The notes under the pieces were generated by a model. That model worked only from the letters and a program-made list of their open reading frames with translations, did no database searches and had not been told where the DNA came from. A stretch of DNA of 12,697 nucleotides from an uncultured Selenomonas sp. Its GTDB lineage: Bacteria > Bacillota > Negativicutes > Selenomonadales > Selenomonadaceae. Positions 12,168 through 12,697 of the stretch are shown one piece after another. A program made the position numbers and the translations under genes. Numbering within the stretch: the first letter of the stretch is position 1; the number at the start of each line of letters is the position of its first letter. The stretch is from positions 1-12,697 of the forward strand of contig CALGGN010000362.1 of NCBI GenBank assembly GCA_937915915.1, in the 5' to 3' direction.

Positions 12168-12697
12168 GGGGATATTCCGCAAGCCGGAACGGTTCACCAA
12201 CTACGACCCGGACAGCCCAGCAGAACGGGCTGCACGAAAATGGGACGAGCGGGAAGACGAAATTGTTGTCCAGAACCAGAACCTACGCCTGTTGCTGGCG
12301 GGAATGATGGTGGTGGCCATTTGCCTGACGGGAGGTTTAGTCTATAAGTCCATGGCTTCAGCGGTGATGCCCTATGTGGTGGAAGTGGATACCACTACCG
12401 GCGCAGTGCGGAATATAGGCACTGTGGCGGCAAGCGCAGAGTATACGCCGGGGGAGGCGGTCTACAAGTATTTTTTGGCCAAGTTTTTGAAGAACACGAG
12501 GGAGATTCCCCTTGACCCGGTGGTGTACAAGGAAAATCTAACCACGGCTTACGGGTATCTCACAAAGGATGCCTCCACGAAGCTCCAGACCATGCTCCGC
12601 ACGGAACGCACTACGGAAAAGTTCGGCCATCAGACGGTACAGATCAATGTTTCCACCATCCTGCCCATGGAGGGAGGCCACTCCTATCAGATCCGCT
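12157..12697 (+). CDS. trbF: TrbF/VirB8-family type IV secretion protein (3' end beyond window)
   Basis: The first 180 residues are present. A cytoplasmic N-terminus (1-43) is followed by one transmembrane helix (44-64) and the start of the VirB8-like periplasmic domain. VMPYVVEVDTTTGAV and VYKYFLAKFLKNTREIPLDP resemble TrbF of IncP-type transfer systems. It is an inner-membrane assembly factor of the conjugative type IV secretion machine. GGGAGG at 12143-12148 lies 8 nt before ATG 12157. It is probably the first large gene of a trb-like transfer operon continuing to the right. The frame is open to the window end. Confidence 0.85.
   Translation, partial: MNIKGIFRKPERFTNYDPDSPAERAARKWDEREDEIVVQNQNLRLLLAGMMVVAICLTGGLVYKSMASAVMPYVVEVDTTTGAVRNIGTVAASAEYTPGEAVYKYFLAKFLKNTREIPLDPVVYKENLTTAYGYLTKDASTKLQTMLRTERTTEKFGHQTVQINVSTILPMEGGHSYQIR

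Overview
The window joins two unrelated pieces of DNA. Bases 1 to about 4100 are a compact cytochrome c maturation (System I) operon. Bases from about 4130 to the right edge are accessory DNA: remnants of one mobile element, then the replication, partition and first transfer genes of a conjugative plasmid or plasmid-like integrative element. The ccm operon implies a cell that makes c-type cytochromes, and the accessory genes resemble those of Firmicutes mobile elements. A diderm Firmicute such as a Negativicute (Selenomonas-like) fits best. That is an inference; no rRNA or marker gene is present.

Region 1 (1-4107): ccmA (5' end missing), ccmB, ccmC, ccmE and ccmF, all on + with overlaps or gaps under 15 bp, closed by a hairpin terminator. 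CcmE has Cys in a CxxxY motif where the usual haem-binding His of HxxxY would be, the mark of the variant System I known from archaea and some bacteria. No ccmD, ccmG or ccmH is seen.

Region 2 (4131-6208): debris of a Firmicutes-type mobile element. It holds a short 'virulence protein'-like ORF, a DUF5049-like small protein, a minus-strand PBECR4-like gene with an apparent early frameshift, and a serine recombinase that loses its 3' end. The PBECR4-like gene has a near-consensus promoter and a ~170 nt structured leader ending in a terminator-like hairpin. The recombinase stops inside a 148 bp segment with TG...CA imperfect terminal inverted repeats, probably an emptied insertion sequence, which is the junction to region 3.

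Region 3 (6208-11270): replication and partition. A replication initiator-like gene carries plasmid-type iterons inside its coding sequence. It is followed by a small gene broken by an in-frame TAG, an XRE-type regulator, three perfect DnaA boxes, parA, parB, an unrecognised gene with a sigma-region-4-like helix-turn-helix, and a strong terminator.

Region 4 (11280-12697): start of the transfer region. It holds a TraF-type S26 signal peptidase and the beginning of a TrbF/VirB8-family protein. Each transcription unit is preceded by the same exact 28 bp repeat, placed so that a GAAGTT -35 lies exactly 17 bp from a TACAAT or TACACT -10. A 23 bp palindrome-containing sequence also occurs twice here. 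These repeats suggest one regulator controlling transfer genes.
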